This document shows positions 44,936 to 53,739 of a DNA stretch of 64,000 nt, one piece after another; positions within the stretch are counted from its first letter, which is position 1; each line of letters begins with the position of its first letter. The notes under the pieces are model-generated. The model had not been told where the DNA came from. It saw only the letters and a program-made list of their open reading frames with translations, and searched no databases. Location of the stretch: NCBI RefSeq assembly GCF_002858675.1, contig NZ_PJZF01000012.1:1-64000 (forward strand), given 5' to 3'. The DNA is from Chimaeribacter californicus. Its GTDB lineage: Bacteria; Pseudomonadota; Gammaproteobacteria; Enterobacterales; Enterobacteriaceae. The translations under genes were made by a program, and so were the position numbers.

Positions 44936-46353
44936 TCTCCTGTGGCCTCGTCCAGTTGATCGAATCCGCGATCTTCGCCACCCGCTTGTTGCTGCATACG
45001 GTTATTCAGGTTGCGTTCGTTCTGGCGGGTTAAGGTCGTCAGAATGGAGTTGTTACTGATCGCCTTCCGGATCTCCATCTCGTTTTTTAGTGCCTGGATC
45101 TCGCGATCCAGAAACTCCAACCGCCGGTCAGACTCGGCCAGCGCCATGGGTTGATCGGCCGCATTGGGTTCTGATTGCCCGGCCATCAACATGCGCCGCA
45201 TCCCCAATGCCGTTGAAATGGTCTCCGACATCGCCAGCTCACCGGCCAGCCGCTGCACCAGGGCGGCGTTATCCGGGTCATCTTTTAATGCCTGAATCAC
45301 ACCCCGTGAAACGCTTAAATCACCGGTTTTCAGCGTTGCCAGGTTGGCACTGTCTGGCGGCAGTTCGCCATTGACCAGCTTGACCAAAATCTCCAGATTC
45401 TCTTTGCTGGTCTCTTCCAGCATTGGAGAAAAACCGACACCCGCCGTTGATGCGCCGGGTTCATTCTCCAGCCCACCGCTGGCGCATTCACTGGATTCAG
45501 AACAGGTGCGTATCGAGCGGTCACCCAGTACTTTCACCACTGCCGCCGCAGCTTCTTCACTGGTTTTGTATTTCCGGCATAACGCGCCGTTGCACGCTGA
45601 ACCACTCACGCCGCCGTCACTGGTCACCGGCTGCTTGTTGAGAATATTGAAACCAGCCTTCGCCAGATCGTGGGTTGGCTGAATCGCCGGTTGCCCGCTG
45701 CCACCGCGTTTCTGCCCGCCAATCCACCGCACACCCTCTTTACCTGTTGCCGCTTTCAACTGGTTATCCGCCTCCACGGCATCCGGCGTGGTTGCCACAA
45801 TATTTTTAAACTCTTCGCCTATTGCCGCCTGCGTCCACTGGTTGGAAAGCGCGTAGTCGCGCATCTTCTCCGACATGCTCCGGCAATTAAGCTGCGCCTT
45901 ATCAAATGAGACGTTGGCCTGAAGCATTCCGTTGGTCAGCAACTCATACAGCCCCGGATTGGCCCGCTGGATGATCATCGCGGGCAGGCTGGCCACCGCG
46001 CCGGTGGCACTGCTGATCACATTGCTCATCATGTCCTTGAACCCGCTGGTCACGCCGTTAAGCTGGTTTTTTACGGTGGTATCCAGGTCAAAGTTCCCGC
46101 ACATCAGGTCACTGTTCCAATTGATGCCTAACCCCATTTTTTGCATATTGTTGCCGCTGGGCGGCTGGGAAATAACCGTGCCGCCGCCAATGGTGTAATA
46201 GAGGTTGTCGTTGATCGCGCCCTTCACCCCTTTACCGTAATCGGCATCAATGACTTCGTTATCCAGTTCAAACCCGGCATGTACCGGTTGGCTCATCACC
46301 AGGCTGACAGCAAGCAATCTCCAATAAAACTTGTGTTTAATCATCGTTTTCAT
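44932..46353 (-). CDS. ICE transfer protein, PFL_4711 family (TraH-like)
   Basis: A 473-residue exported protein. Signal peptide MKTMIKHKFYWRLLAVSLVM… cleaved after VHA. Then FELDNEVIDADYGKGVKGAI and QPPSGNNMQKMGLGINWNSD, typical of this ICE family, Cys-containing loops (LNCRSMSEKM, RTCSESSECAS) and a C-terminal coiled region. Placed immediately after the TraU-like gene as in Pseudomonas ICEs. Periplasmic pilus-assembly component by analogy with F TraH. Confidence 0.88.
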   Translation of the reverse strand: MKTMIKHKFYWRLLAVSLVMSQPVHAGFELDNEVIDADYGKGVKGAINDNLYYTIGGGTVISQPPSGNNMQKMGLGINWNSDLMCGNFDLDTTVKNQLNGVTSGFKDMMSNVISSATGAVASLPAMIIQRANPGLYELLTNGMLQANVSFDKAQLNCRSMSEKMRDYALSNQWTQAAIGEEFKNIVATTPDAVEADNQLKAATGKEGVRWIGGQKRGGSGQPAIQPTHDLAKAGFNILNKQPVTSDGGVSGSACNGALCRKYKTSEEAAAAVVKVLGDRSIRTCSESSECASGGLENEPGASTAGVGFSPMLEETSKENLEILVKLVNGELPPDSANLATLKTGDLSVSRGVIQALKDDPDNAALVQRLAGELAMSETISTALGMRRMLMAGQSEPNAADQPMALAESDRRLEFLDREIQALKNEMEIRKAISNNSILTTLTRQNERNLNNRMQQQAGGEDRGFDQLDEATGE

Positions 46354-46361
46354 ACTCCTTA

Positions 46362-47312
46362 TTACTCAATACCTGTGCTGTAGAGGAAGGTTTGCCCGCG
46401 TCGTTTACAGCAGCTATAGGGTTGCCAGAGCGCCCAGGCGTAACGGCTGTCAGCGGCAATAGGTTGATGGTTGTCCGGGAACACGGCACAAGAGCGGGAC
46501 AGCTCAGGTGTGAGCCGCTGCCATTTATGGTTACGGCTGTTTTCTTTTACCGGCCCCGGCGGCCAGTAGCCGGGCCGTGGTGTAGCGGTCAACGGTTGAT
46601 AGACGTGGAGTTGCCCGGCCCGGGTGATCACGTCTGCGGCACGCTGCGCGGTGACCGCTGCGGCTTTGTAATCGTCTGTCTGGGTCACAAAGCCACTGCG
46701 CGGGTAGACGTTGCCCCACATCGCACCGCCCAGCGTTGAGCCGACTTCGCGCATACCGGGCGTCAACGCTTCCGGATAAAAAGATTCCGGCAACCCACTG
46801 CGCCACGTCAGGGCATCCAGATTGCTGAGGAAGTACGGCATCATCGCGGTGGCAGAACCCGGACAGGTTTGCCCCATCCGTGCCATAAATTGATTGAACA
46901 ACGGTGAGGCGAGCGCCGGGTGACCTATGGCGTCCGCGTTCTTAAATTGCAGATTATCTTTACGTTCGACTCGTTTTTGCTGGTTGGCTCCGCCCCCCTC
47001 CGCTACCCCGGAAATGCCGGTACCCAGCACCGCCACCTCTTCCCAGGGATTGCTGCCCATCTGGCTGTAACTGGAGACCACCACATTAGGGACGTAATGC
47101 CGGACTTTGACTGACGTCTCGACGGTGCAGCCAACAGGTGTGCAGAGCAGCCAATAGCAAAGACCCACCACTTTGTACTCCAGACAGTCAGGAGACAGCG
47201 CGCTGGCAACAATCTGTACTGAGTTAATTGCGCCGGCAGCGAACGGCTGGGCCGCACATCCCCAGACCATTGCCAGCGCCAGACGGTGCGGCCGTAATCG
47301 TCTCCGGATCAT
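46362..47312 (-). CDS. ICE transfer protein, PFL_4710 family (TraU-like)
   Basis: A 316-residue exported protein with an N-terminal signal region (about 1-28, AAQPFAAGA) and many cysteines (CLEYKVVGLCYWLLCTPVGC), as in TraU. Middle WEEVAVLGTGISGV, later QTCPGSATAMMPYFLSNLDA and the C-terminal CCKRRGQTF. Involved in DNA transfer/pilus function in F-like systems. Overlaps the upstream gene by four bases. Confidence 0.88.
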   Translation of the reverse strand: MIRRRLRPHRLALAMVWGCAAQPFAAGAINSVQIVASALSPDCLEYKVVGLCYWLLCTPVGCTVETSVKVRHYVPNVVVSSYSQMGSNPWEEVAVLGTGISGVAEGGGANQQKRVERKDNLQFKNADAIGHPALASPLFNQFMARMGQTCPGSATAMMPYFLSNLDALTWRSGLPESFYPEALTPGMREVGSTLGGAMWGNVYPRSGFVTQTDDYKAAAVTAQRAADVITRAGQLHVYQPLTATPRPGYWPPGPVKENSRNHKWQRLTPELSRSCAVFPDNHQPIAADSRYAWALWQPYSCCKRRGQTFLYSTGIE

Positions 47313-47710
47313 TGTGCCTCCCGGAACTCAGCCAGCCGGCTCTCTGCCAGGGCAACGTCTGTGGTGCCGTACACCACGTATTTGTCGTCAAAAACCACGG
47401 ACGGATACTTCTCCAGTTTCAAGCTGTATGCCTGAAGCACGCCCTGATACGCCTGCGCGATCTGCTGTTGCTTCTGCGGCCAGTCCGATGACTGGATAAC
47501 GGCTTTTGCAGCTCGCTCAGCCTGAACAGGATCTGATGGAAGTTCGCCAAAGATCTGGCGCTGCGCTGTCTGGGGCGCATCCAGGTAAACCACCTGATGA
47601 CCGGCGGAAAGGTTAAGCGGCGGGTGATGGCTATCGGTGTAAACCACCGTGGTAGCTGATACTGGGATGGCAAAGGCAAGCAGAGGAAGTAAACGTGTTT
47701 TTGGGGTCAT
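47309..47710 (-). CDS. ICE transfer protein, PFL_4709 family (TrbC/thioredoxin-like)
   Basis: A 133-residue exported protein with a short signal (PLLAFAIPVSA) and a small alpha/beta domain ending YPSVVFDDKYVVYGTTDV, the pattern of the TIGR03757-type ICE proteins. First gene of the five-gene unit reaching to traG. Its ribosome-binding site lies in a hairpin (see 47713-47746). Confidence 0.85.
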   Translation of the reverse strand: MTPKTRLLPLLAFAIPVSATTVVYTDSHHPPLNLSAGHQVVYLDAPQTAQRQIFGELPSDPVQAERAAKAVIQSSDWPQKQQQIAQAYQGVLQAYSLKLEKYPSVVFDDKYVVYGTTDVALAESRLAEFREAQ

Positions 47711-47712
47711 GA

Positions 47713-47746
47713 TGCACTCCTGTGACGGGGAAAGTCACAGGGTGCA
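47713..47746 (-). promoter_or_regulatory. Hairpin hiding the ribosome-binding site of the 47710 gene
   Basis: On the minus strand TGCACCCTGTGAC pairs with GTCACAGGAGTGCA around a CCCC-type loop; the AGGAG Shine-Dalgarno sequence is inside the 3' arm, six bases before the ATG. Translation of the tra unit may require opening of this stem. Confidence 0.65.
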
Positions 47747-48092
47747 TGGGAGGAGATAAGGAAGCAGCAAACAACTCTATTTTGCCTTTTTAAATTTCTC
47801 TAATCTCACAAAAATCTTAAACATCCAAGGATATAAAAACTCACGTGCAATGCATCCACACGTGGAATATTATTTACTTGTTAGGAATGGATCTTTATTT
47901 TAAATAATTGTTGCCAATACAAATAAATTTTAGAAATAAGGCTCATTTAAAATAAAAGCATTGCGCAAAATATGGCACATCTTTTTAGTAAAGCGTGGCA
48001 ACAAAAAGCGTTTCCTGGCTGATGCTTAACACTAAGCAATTAATGGCAAACCAGTCATAAATCAATCTCTGAATCAGATTATTTTCTCCTAT
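47747..48092. other. AT-rich gap between cargo and tra unit
   Basis: About 345 AT-rich bases that should contain the promoter for the 47710-43050 unit. I see no gene. Confidence 0.4.
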
Positions 48093-49043
48093 TTAACTTT
48101 GTACATCTATTGTCTCAGACATCACTATCGGGTTTTTACATGAACGAAAGCTACTTTTCTTTAAAATCTCATAAGGTTCCGTGTTAACAATATCCCTCCC
48201 TCTATTTGTAAGCGCATAATCAGCAACAAAAAGCACTTCTCTAGTGATTACCCAACGATAATGAGCATAAATGCTATTTGATTTAACAAGCACATAATCC
48301 ATGCTTTTTTGGTTCTCTGGCGCACCAATAACCCCCATCCCCTTAAATAAAAGGAAAAATTTCATATTTCTAATATGTTCAAGTATTTCACCTTTAGAAT
48401 AGATCAACCATATACGTTTATCTATATCATTGCCAGCATAAATTTTTGGGGATGGATTAATCGCCCAAGCTTGTTTAATATAATTTTTAGTGAGTGAATC
48501 CTTAGTTACATGGACTGCAAGAGCGCCACCAAGAGAAATACCAGAAACAATTATTTTCTTTCCTATAACTTTAGGGAATTTCGAAATCTTTACTACATAG
48601 TTTCTAGCTTCATTATATTGATCTCTGCTTTTTCCAAAGTTTGTTTTTTTCCAATCCAACCATTGATCAGATCCTGTAAAAGCAATTACAATTTCATCAT
48701 GCCCATCGGTCTCAAGAGGTTTGATTAAATAGGTAATCGCTTTAAAACCTGAAGGGGAGCTTTCTGGAGTGTCGATAACCTGCATTCTCTCCGGCTTGTA
48801 AAAAAGATGAGCATTGCTTTCATTATTATTCTTTTGTAAAGCTAAAGCGGCTGCGAGGACATAAATATACCCCTTAATAGCAGCCTGTTCTTCTCTTATA
48901 CCGAAACGATCTATACCGCGGTTACCAAGAAAACGCTCACCACACCAGAAATGACCACTTTCTCCACGTGTAGAGTCTCCAGAGATAGAGAAAAATGGGA
49001 CGCATAGGAGTAAAGTTGCAATTATCAATCTACTCATGTTCAT
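48093..49043 (-). CDS. Exported lipase-like alpha/beta hydrolase
   Basis: A 316-residue protein with a signal peptide (MNMSRLIIATLLLCVPFFSI, cleavage near 22) and a class-3-lipase-like core: DEIVIAFTGSDQWLDWKKTN followed by the nucleophile elbow SGISLGGALAVH (Ser170). The acid/His residues cannot be placed with certainty. Strongly AT-rich compared with the tra genes. Cargo inserted between tra units; a periplasmic or secreted phospholipase is possible but unproven. Confidence 0.75.
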   Translation of the reverse strand: MNMSRLIIATLLLCVPFFSISGDSTRGESGHFWCGERFLGNRGIDRFGIREEQAAIKGYIYVLAAALALQKNNNESNAHLFYKPERMQVIDTPESSPSGFKAITYLIKPLETDGHDEIVIAFTGSDQWLDWKKTNFGKSRDQYNEARNYVVKISKFPKVIGKKIIVSGISLGGALAVHVTKDSLTKNYIKQAWAINPSPKIYAGNDIDKRIWLIYSKGEILEHIRNMKFFLLFKGMGVIGAPENQKSMDYVLVKSNSIYAHYRWVITREVLFVADYALTNRGRDIVNTEPYEILKKSSFRSCKNPIVMSETIDVQS

Positions 49044-49478
49044 GCTGCCGTTGATTTCTATATTTTTAATTATAGTTTACCTTGTGCTATAGCATAGAAA
49101 AAAATAAGAAGTCGCTCACAAAACACAAATTATGGTTAGTAATTAATTTTAAGGGCGGCCAGGCATGAGTTGTGCAATTGAGTAGTTAGAAAGAAAATTT
49201 ACTCTGATGCCTCTAGGTATAACAGCGGCAAGCAGATATAGATGAAAGCAGTTAGCTTGTACTACCGTTGTCGCCAATGTCAGCATAGCAAGCGCCAGCA
49301 GGAAGGTATAGGCATCTTAGTAGCATGGTACACCCCATTGACGAAGAAAATCATAGGGCGCAGTACCAGAAAGTCGAAAAAATCTGGAAATAGGAACCTG
49401 AAAATCTTAGTATGCTTCAATCAGTATGAATTTTAGGCTAAAACTTTTGATGATTAACCCTGACAGGGATAAATAAAA
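49044..49478. other. Divergent gap between two cargo genes
   Basis: About 435 AT-rich bases. A 64-codon ORF at 49242-49436 has no recognised family. Promoters of both flanking genes are expected here. Confidence 0.4.
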
Positions 49479-50129
49479 ATGGAAAAGCTTATCGAAAGAC
49501 TCTTAAGTGGTGAGTTAACATTTGAGAACATCAGTATTTCTATACTGGCCTTAACTTTTTTGTTATGGATATGCAAAAGGCTGGCTGAGTCGCCAAGAGG
49601 GGCAATTGAATTTATAGATTATTTACAAAACAGAAGGATAAGCAAACTGACGCAGGCAATCCAATCCTTTGAAACCTCTGCTGCTCATAAAGAATTACTA
49701 CAAAAAGAATTAACTATCCTTTCCAATAAAAAACTGACTGGCATAATTAATGCCAAAGTGCAGGAGGATTTAATAAAAATATTAAACAATGAACACCCTA
49801 ACTTACCCATAAAATACTTTCAGGCATACTCCGGCCGCATTCATAAAAACGATCAAGGCAAGCTTTCCTTCCGAGAGACATGGGATGTATGGGTTTTTGA
49901 GTGTTTCTTTGTTCGTGTGATTGCCACATGCGTTATTCTTTGCTTTTCTAGCCTCTCATTTTTGGCAATCGTGTCACCAAAAATACCTTATAACACTTAC
50001 CCAGTTTTTTTGGGTATTTCTATTTTAGGAGTACTGTTTGGCGTGGCGATCTGGCGAAGTAGCACTTCTCGTAAAAAAATAGAAGATCTTAAAACAACAC
50101 TAGACAAGTATAATTCATCAATCGCCTGA
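49479..50129 (+). CDS. Unknown membrane protein
   Basis: A 216-residue protein with an N-terminal hydrophobic segment (ISISILALTFLLWICKRLAE), a helical cytosolic middle (about 45-130) and two further segments near the C-terminus (VIATCVILCFSSLSFLAIVS and YPVFLGISILGVLFGVAIW). No family recognised. AT-rich and oriented against the tra genes, with its own terminator; an accessory cargo gene. Confidence 0.7.
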   Translation: MEKLIERLLSGELTFENISISILALTFLLWICKRLAESPRGAIEFIDYLQNRRISKLTQAIQSFETSAAHKELLQKELTILSNKKLTGIINAKVQEDLIKILNNEHPNLPIKYFQAYSGRIHKNDQGKLSFRETWDVWVFECFFVRVIATCVILCFSSLSFLAIVSPKIPYNTYPVFLGISILGVLFGVAIWRSSTSRKKIEDLKTTLDKYNSSIA

Positions 50130-50138
50130 AGAAGAGAG

Positions 50139-50168
50139 AATAGCCAGTATCTTAACTGGCTATTTTTA
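50139..50168 (+). terminator. Terminator of the cargo membrane protein
   Basis: AATAGCCAGT/ACTGGCTATT with a short loop and a T-run. Confidence 0.88.
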
Positions 50169-50177
50169 TATATCAGA

Positions 50178-50564
50178 TTAACTCAGTGTCTCCGCCAGCT
50201 CCCTCACCAGATACACCGCATCCACCGCGTCGGGTACGTTGATGTACCAACGTGGTGAATGGGCATACTCTTCCGGCTGCGGCCAGCGTAAATTGCCGGT
50301 AACGGTCAGTAAGAGGTTGACCGTGCCTCTGTCCCCGCTCAATTTGACCGCCAGGCAGCTATGCCCGGCGATACGATGAGGCAGGCAGGAGAACGTGATG
50401 CTATCGCCCGCGTGCTGATGGATCTGGCGGTATAGCTCTGCCAGATGCGCCTCGTGTACCTGGCTGATACGCGGGCCGCCCTGGGGTGGCGCATCAAACA
50501 ATACTGATGAGTTGATGCCTCCGCTGCTGACGATCTCCAACCTGAAAGGTTTACGCTGCATCAT
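50178..50564 (-). CDS. Conserved-position hypothetical of the transfer cluster
   Basis: A 128-residue protein without signal or membrane segment (MMQRKPFRLEIVSSGGINSS…). Overlaps traC by four bases, so it belongs to that unit. No family I can name. Confidence 0.65.
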   Translation of the reverse strand: MMQRKPFRLEIVSSGGINSSVLFDAPPQGGPRISQVHEAHLAELYRQIHQHAGDSITFSCLPHRIAGHSCLAVKLSGDRGTVNLLLTVTGNLRWPQPEEYAHSPRWYINVPDAVDAVYLVRELAETLS

Positions 50565-53326
50565 GCGGTGTAATCCTCATCGGCTGTGATGCCCCGGGCA
50601 ATGTCCAACTGGTGAGCTATCCGCTTCGCAGCATCCAGTTCGCTAAGGCCGTGCTCCACCATCAGCGCCCGGCGGGCTGCCTTTTCATCCTTCTCGGTCA
50701 TGCCCAGCGCCAGATAGAGGCTCGGCGGCACGGCGCGAAACAGTGCTTCAATCCGGCTTGCCAGCACGACCCCTTCGGTATAACAGCGAGGGGTTTTGGT
50801 GGCAGACAACAGCATCGCTTTCTGTTCACTGGTCAGCTTCTTAAAGCGGGCGATCTCTTCCACCTCCTCCGGCGGCATCACCAGGCACAGCCACCACTCG
50901 ATCATGTTCAGCATCTTCTTGGCAGTGGCAGGGAAGTCCTCCAGGTTCTGCGTTGCCAGCCATAACCATGCCCCCAACTTACGCCACATCTTCACGACCT
51001 TAACCACATATGGGGCCAGTAATGGGTTGGTGGTGATCATGTGTGCCTCATCGGTGGTAAAGACGATTTCCCGGTCAAGAAACTGGTCACGCTCAGCGAT
51101 GTTGTTAATGGTATTCACCAGTGAGGTATAGGCCACGGCCAGCGGTGCTTCATACCCTTCCCTCGCCAGGGTGCCGAGGTCGATCAGCGTGACATCCGCT
51201 TCCGGCCAGTTCTGCCCGGGCCGGTTAAACAGTTCACCCAGAAAACCTTGCATAAACACGCCCAACGACTCTCCCATATTCTGCGCCCGGGCACGCCGCA
51301 CCTCAGGGCGGGACGTATCCTGCGCGAAAGCATAGAAGGCGTTCTGTAAGTCAGCGGTAATCATCTGCCGCCCGGCATCCCAGGCAGCACGTGCCGCACT
51401 CAGAATCGCCTCGCGCATCATGCCCCGGTCAGCACGCTCCAGCCGGGCTTCTTCTTTCGCCTCACCACCGGTCACCATCAGCCGTGCCACGATCTCCAGT
51501 TCGCCCAAAATATCGCGTTCTTCTTCCCCTTCGCTTTCATCGACTTCGATACGCTCACTTAAGGTAGCTTCATCCACAACTTTAACAGGCGCTTCAATCA
51601 GCTTATGCGCATCCGCAAATGGAGCCAGCGAGATACCACAGCCGGGCTTGATGCTGATTTTATTTACCGTCAGTTCCAGTTCCGCACAGTAATCAGCAAA
51701 CAGTCCAAAGGAGTTACCCGCCTCCGCGATAAACAAGCGCGGGCGATGGATCGCCATCAGTTGAGCGAACAGGCTGTTTAGCGTGGCCGATTTGCCGGAA
51801 CCGGTGGGGCCGAACAGTACCAGGTGCGCGTTCTTGGAGCGGTCGGCACTGTTGAGCGGATCGAAGGTCAGCGGTGCACCGCCCCGGTTAAAGAACGTAA
51901 ACCCAGGGTGGCCGGTGCCGGTATCGCGGCCGAACACCGGCAGCATATTCGCCATGTGCTGCACAAAGGTCAGCCGGGTATACCAGTTTTTCTTGTCCAG
52001 TGCCGGGTTAAAGCACATCGGCAGCGCCCGCAGGTAACCGTTCAGCGGTGCCACGTCATACTCTGGTTTAACCGGCTGTAAGCCGGCATTCAGCAAGGCG
52101 GCGGTTAAGTCGCGCTCACGGCTGTTAAGCGCCTTCAGCGTCGGAGCCGTCAGAAAAAAGGTCATGGCCGCACGGTAGAGTTTATGCCGTTCGCCAAGGT
52201 AACTTTTGGCCGTTTCCGCATCGTCGCGTACCCGTTCAGACTCGGTATTTTCACCGATGGCGTTTTTCGCCAGATGGTTAAAACGCTCCTCTAGCACATC
52301 CTGCGGCTGCACAACCAGCGTCAGGGAAATCACGATGCCTTCAGGCAAGGTATCCATCAGAGCATTGATTTTCTCGCCTTTCACCGTTTCACCAGTCAAA
52401 TGCCCGACAGAGGGCGCACGCCGGAGCCGGTCAATCTGTACCGCTTTATGGGGGCGTTCATCAAACCACCAAATGCCATTTTCCACGTCTGAACGCGGCG
52501 GCGTAAACATCAGGGTCTCGCTGAAATCATTCAGTATCGGCAGTTCGCCTTCACGCGCATCCACATGTGCTGCCGTACGGTACAGCGTCTCTTTGTCTAT
52601 CCAGTCCGGGGCGGGATTAAACCAGCGTAATATCCAGGCATGGATCTGCTCACCGTTTTGCCTGACCAGTAATACTCCGGCACCGGCCAGGGCAGACGAC
52701 AACCGCTCACAGACCTGATTCAGCTGTTCCTGCGCGCTATACGGCTCGGAAACCTTAGGGTTGATATAGCGATAGATCACCATCCGGGTACGGCGCTGCT
52801 GGCCGCGCCACGGTACGCCGGTTACGGCTTTGTCGATGAACAGCCCGGTCGGCACCGCGATGCCGCGCATATGCCGTGCCATCTCTTGCAGATACGCGGC
52901 GGTAAACGCCGTGCCCTGCGCCCAGGGTTTGACGTAGCCCCGTAGTGTGTCGAGATACCCGGTGACGTCTGTTTCATCCTGGCAGAAAAACTGGATCACC
53001 CACGGATTGCTGTCGCGCTCGTCAAAACTGTCCTGAAAGGCATCCTCCACAACGTCGCGGATCTCTTCCAGCCGCGCCTCCGTGCGCCCTTCTGTACCCA
53101 CCGGCACTACTTCAAACACCGCGCCGACCGATACCCCATCATCCAGCAGCAGGCTCTGGCTCTCCGGCAAATACTCCACCCACGGCAGGTAATCGACAAA
53201 AGAGGGATTATTAGGATAGAGCGCACGCACATCATTATTTGTCAGGTTGCAGCTCTTTTTCAGTACCGGCCGGGAGGCAGTGCTGGCAGCCGGTTGCGGC
53301 TGCTTTTTAGTAAACAGGCTGAACAT
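50561..53326 (-). CDS. Conjugative ATPase, PFL_4706 family (TraC/VirB4-like)
   Basis: A 921-residue VirB4/TraC-type ATPase powering the type IV secretion channel. N-terminal TraC-like part (NLTNNDVRALYPNNPSFVDY, LPWVEYLPESQSLLLDDGVS); Walker A LFGPTGSGKSATLN near residue 505; Walker B EIVFTTDEAHMI near 760; then WLATQNLEDFP. Stop/start overlap of one base with the lipoprotein gene. Full length. Confidence 0.95.
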   Translation of the reverse strand: MFSLFTKKQPQPAASTASRPVLKKSCNLTNNDVRALYPNNPSFVDYLPWVEYLPESQSLLLDDGVSVGAVFEVVPVGTEGRTEARLEEIRDVVEDAFQDSFDERDSNPWVIQFFCQDETDVTGYLDTLRGYVKPWAQGTAFTAAYLQEMARHMRGIAVPTGLFIDKAVTGVPWRGQQRRTRMVIYRYINPKVSEPYSAQEQLNQVCERLSSALAGAGVLLVRQNGEQIHAWILRWFNPAPDWIDKETLYRTAAHVDAREGELPILNDFSETLMFTPPRSDVENGIWWFDERPHKAVQIDRLRRAPSVGHLTGETVKGEKINALMDTLPEGIVISLTLVVQPQDVLEERFNHLAKNAIGENTESERVRDDAETAKSYLGERHKLYRAAMTFFLTAPTLKALNSRERDLTAALLNAGLQPVKPEYDVAPLNGYLRALPMCFNPALDKKNWYTRLTFVQHMANMLPVFGRDTGTGHPGFTFFNRGGAPLTFDPLNSADRSKNAHLVLFGPTGSGKSATLNSLFAQLMAIHRPRLFIAEAGNSFGLFADYCAELELTVNKISIKPGCGISLAPFADAHKLIEAPVKVVDEATLSERIEVDESEGEEERDILGELEIVARLMVTGGEAKEEARLERADRGMMREAILSAARAAWDAGRQMITADLQNAFYAFAQDTSRPEVRRARAQNMGESLGVFMQGFLGELFNRPGQNWPEADVTLIDLGTLAREGYEAPLAVAYTSLVNTINNIAERDQFLDREIVFTTDEAHMITTNPLLAPYVVKVVKMWRKLGAWLWLATQNLEDFPATAKKMLNMIEWWLCLVMPPEEVEEIARFKKLTSEQKAMLLSATKTPRCYTEGVVLASRIEALFRAVPPSLYLALGMTEKDEKAARRALMVEHGLSELDAAKRIAHQLDIARGITADEDYTA

Positions 53327-53730
53327 CAGAGTGCCTCCAGACGTTCGCCCGGCAACGCGTATTGCACCCGGCTGTAGAATGGAAATACGGAGCTGTAACC
53401 CGGCACCGGCGCAGGTTCACTACCGGCGAGATGCGGATAGATATAGATCACCATATCCGGGTTCGGCAGCCGGGGGAAAAGCTGCTGGATTTCGTTTTCA
53501 GCATGGCGGGTATAGCTCTCCTCCAGCGTTTGCCGGGTCTGACTCTCTTGATCGGTCAGGCCACGCCGCAGCACAGATCGGGCTTCTGTGGTGGTACGGG
53601 CGCTGCCGGCGTTGTGTTGCCAGATGTCCAACATGGTGGCATCACCGGGCGGCAGGATTTCTTCTTTCGAGGTGCTGCATCCTGCCAGCAACAGCGCGGC
53701 CAGCAGGGCAAACAGACAATATGTTTTCAT
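53326..53730 (-). CDS. Conjugative transfer lipoprotein (TIGR03751-like)
   Basis: A 134-residue lipoprotein: MKTYCLFALLAALLLAGCST with lipobox LAGC (Cys18). C-terminal LPNPDMVIYIYPHLAG and PGYSSVFPFYSRVQYAL are typical of the ICE lipoprotein that takes the place of TraV/VirB7 in the outer-membrane core. Confidence 0.9.
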   Translation of the reverse strand: MKTYCLFALLAALLLAGCSTSKEEILPPGDATMLDIWQHNAGSARTTTEARSVLRRGLTDQESQTRQTLEESYTRHAENEIQQLFPRLPNPDMVIYIYPHLAGSEPAPVPGYSSVFPFYSRVQYALPGERLEAL

Positions 53731-53739
53731 GGCGTATCC

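Noticed and set aside
49242-49436. 64-codon ORF in the cargo gap, possible transposase remnant
   Set aside because: Only a vague Cys-pair at the start; no inverted repeats or recognisable transposase motif nearby.
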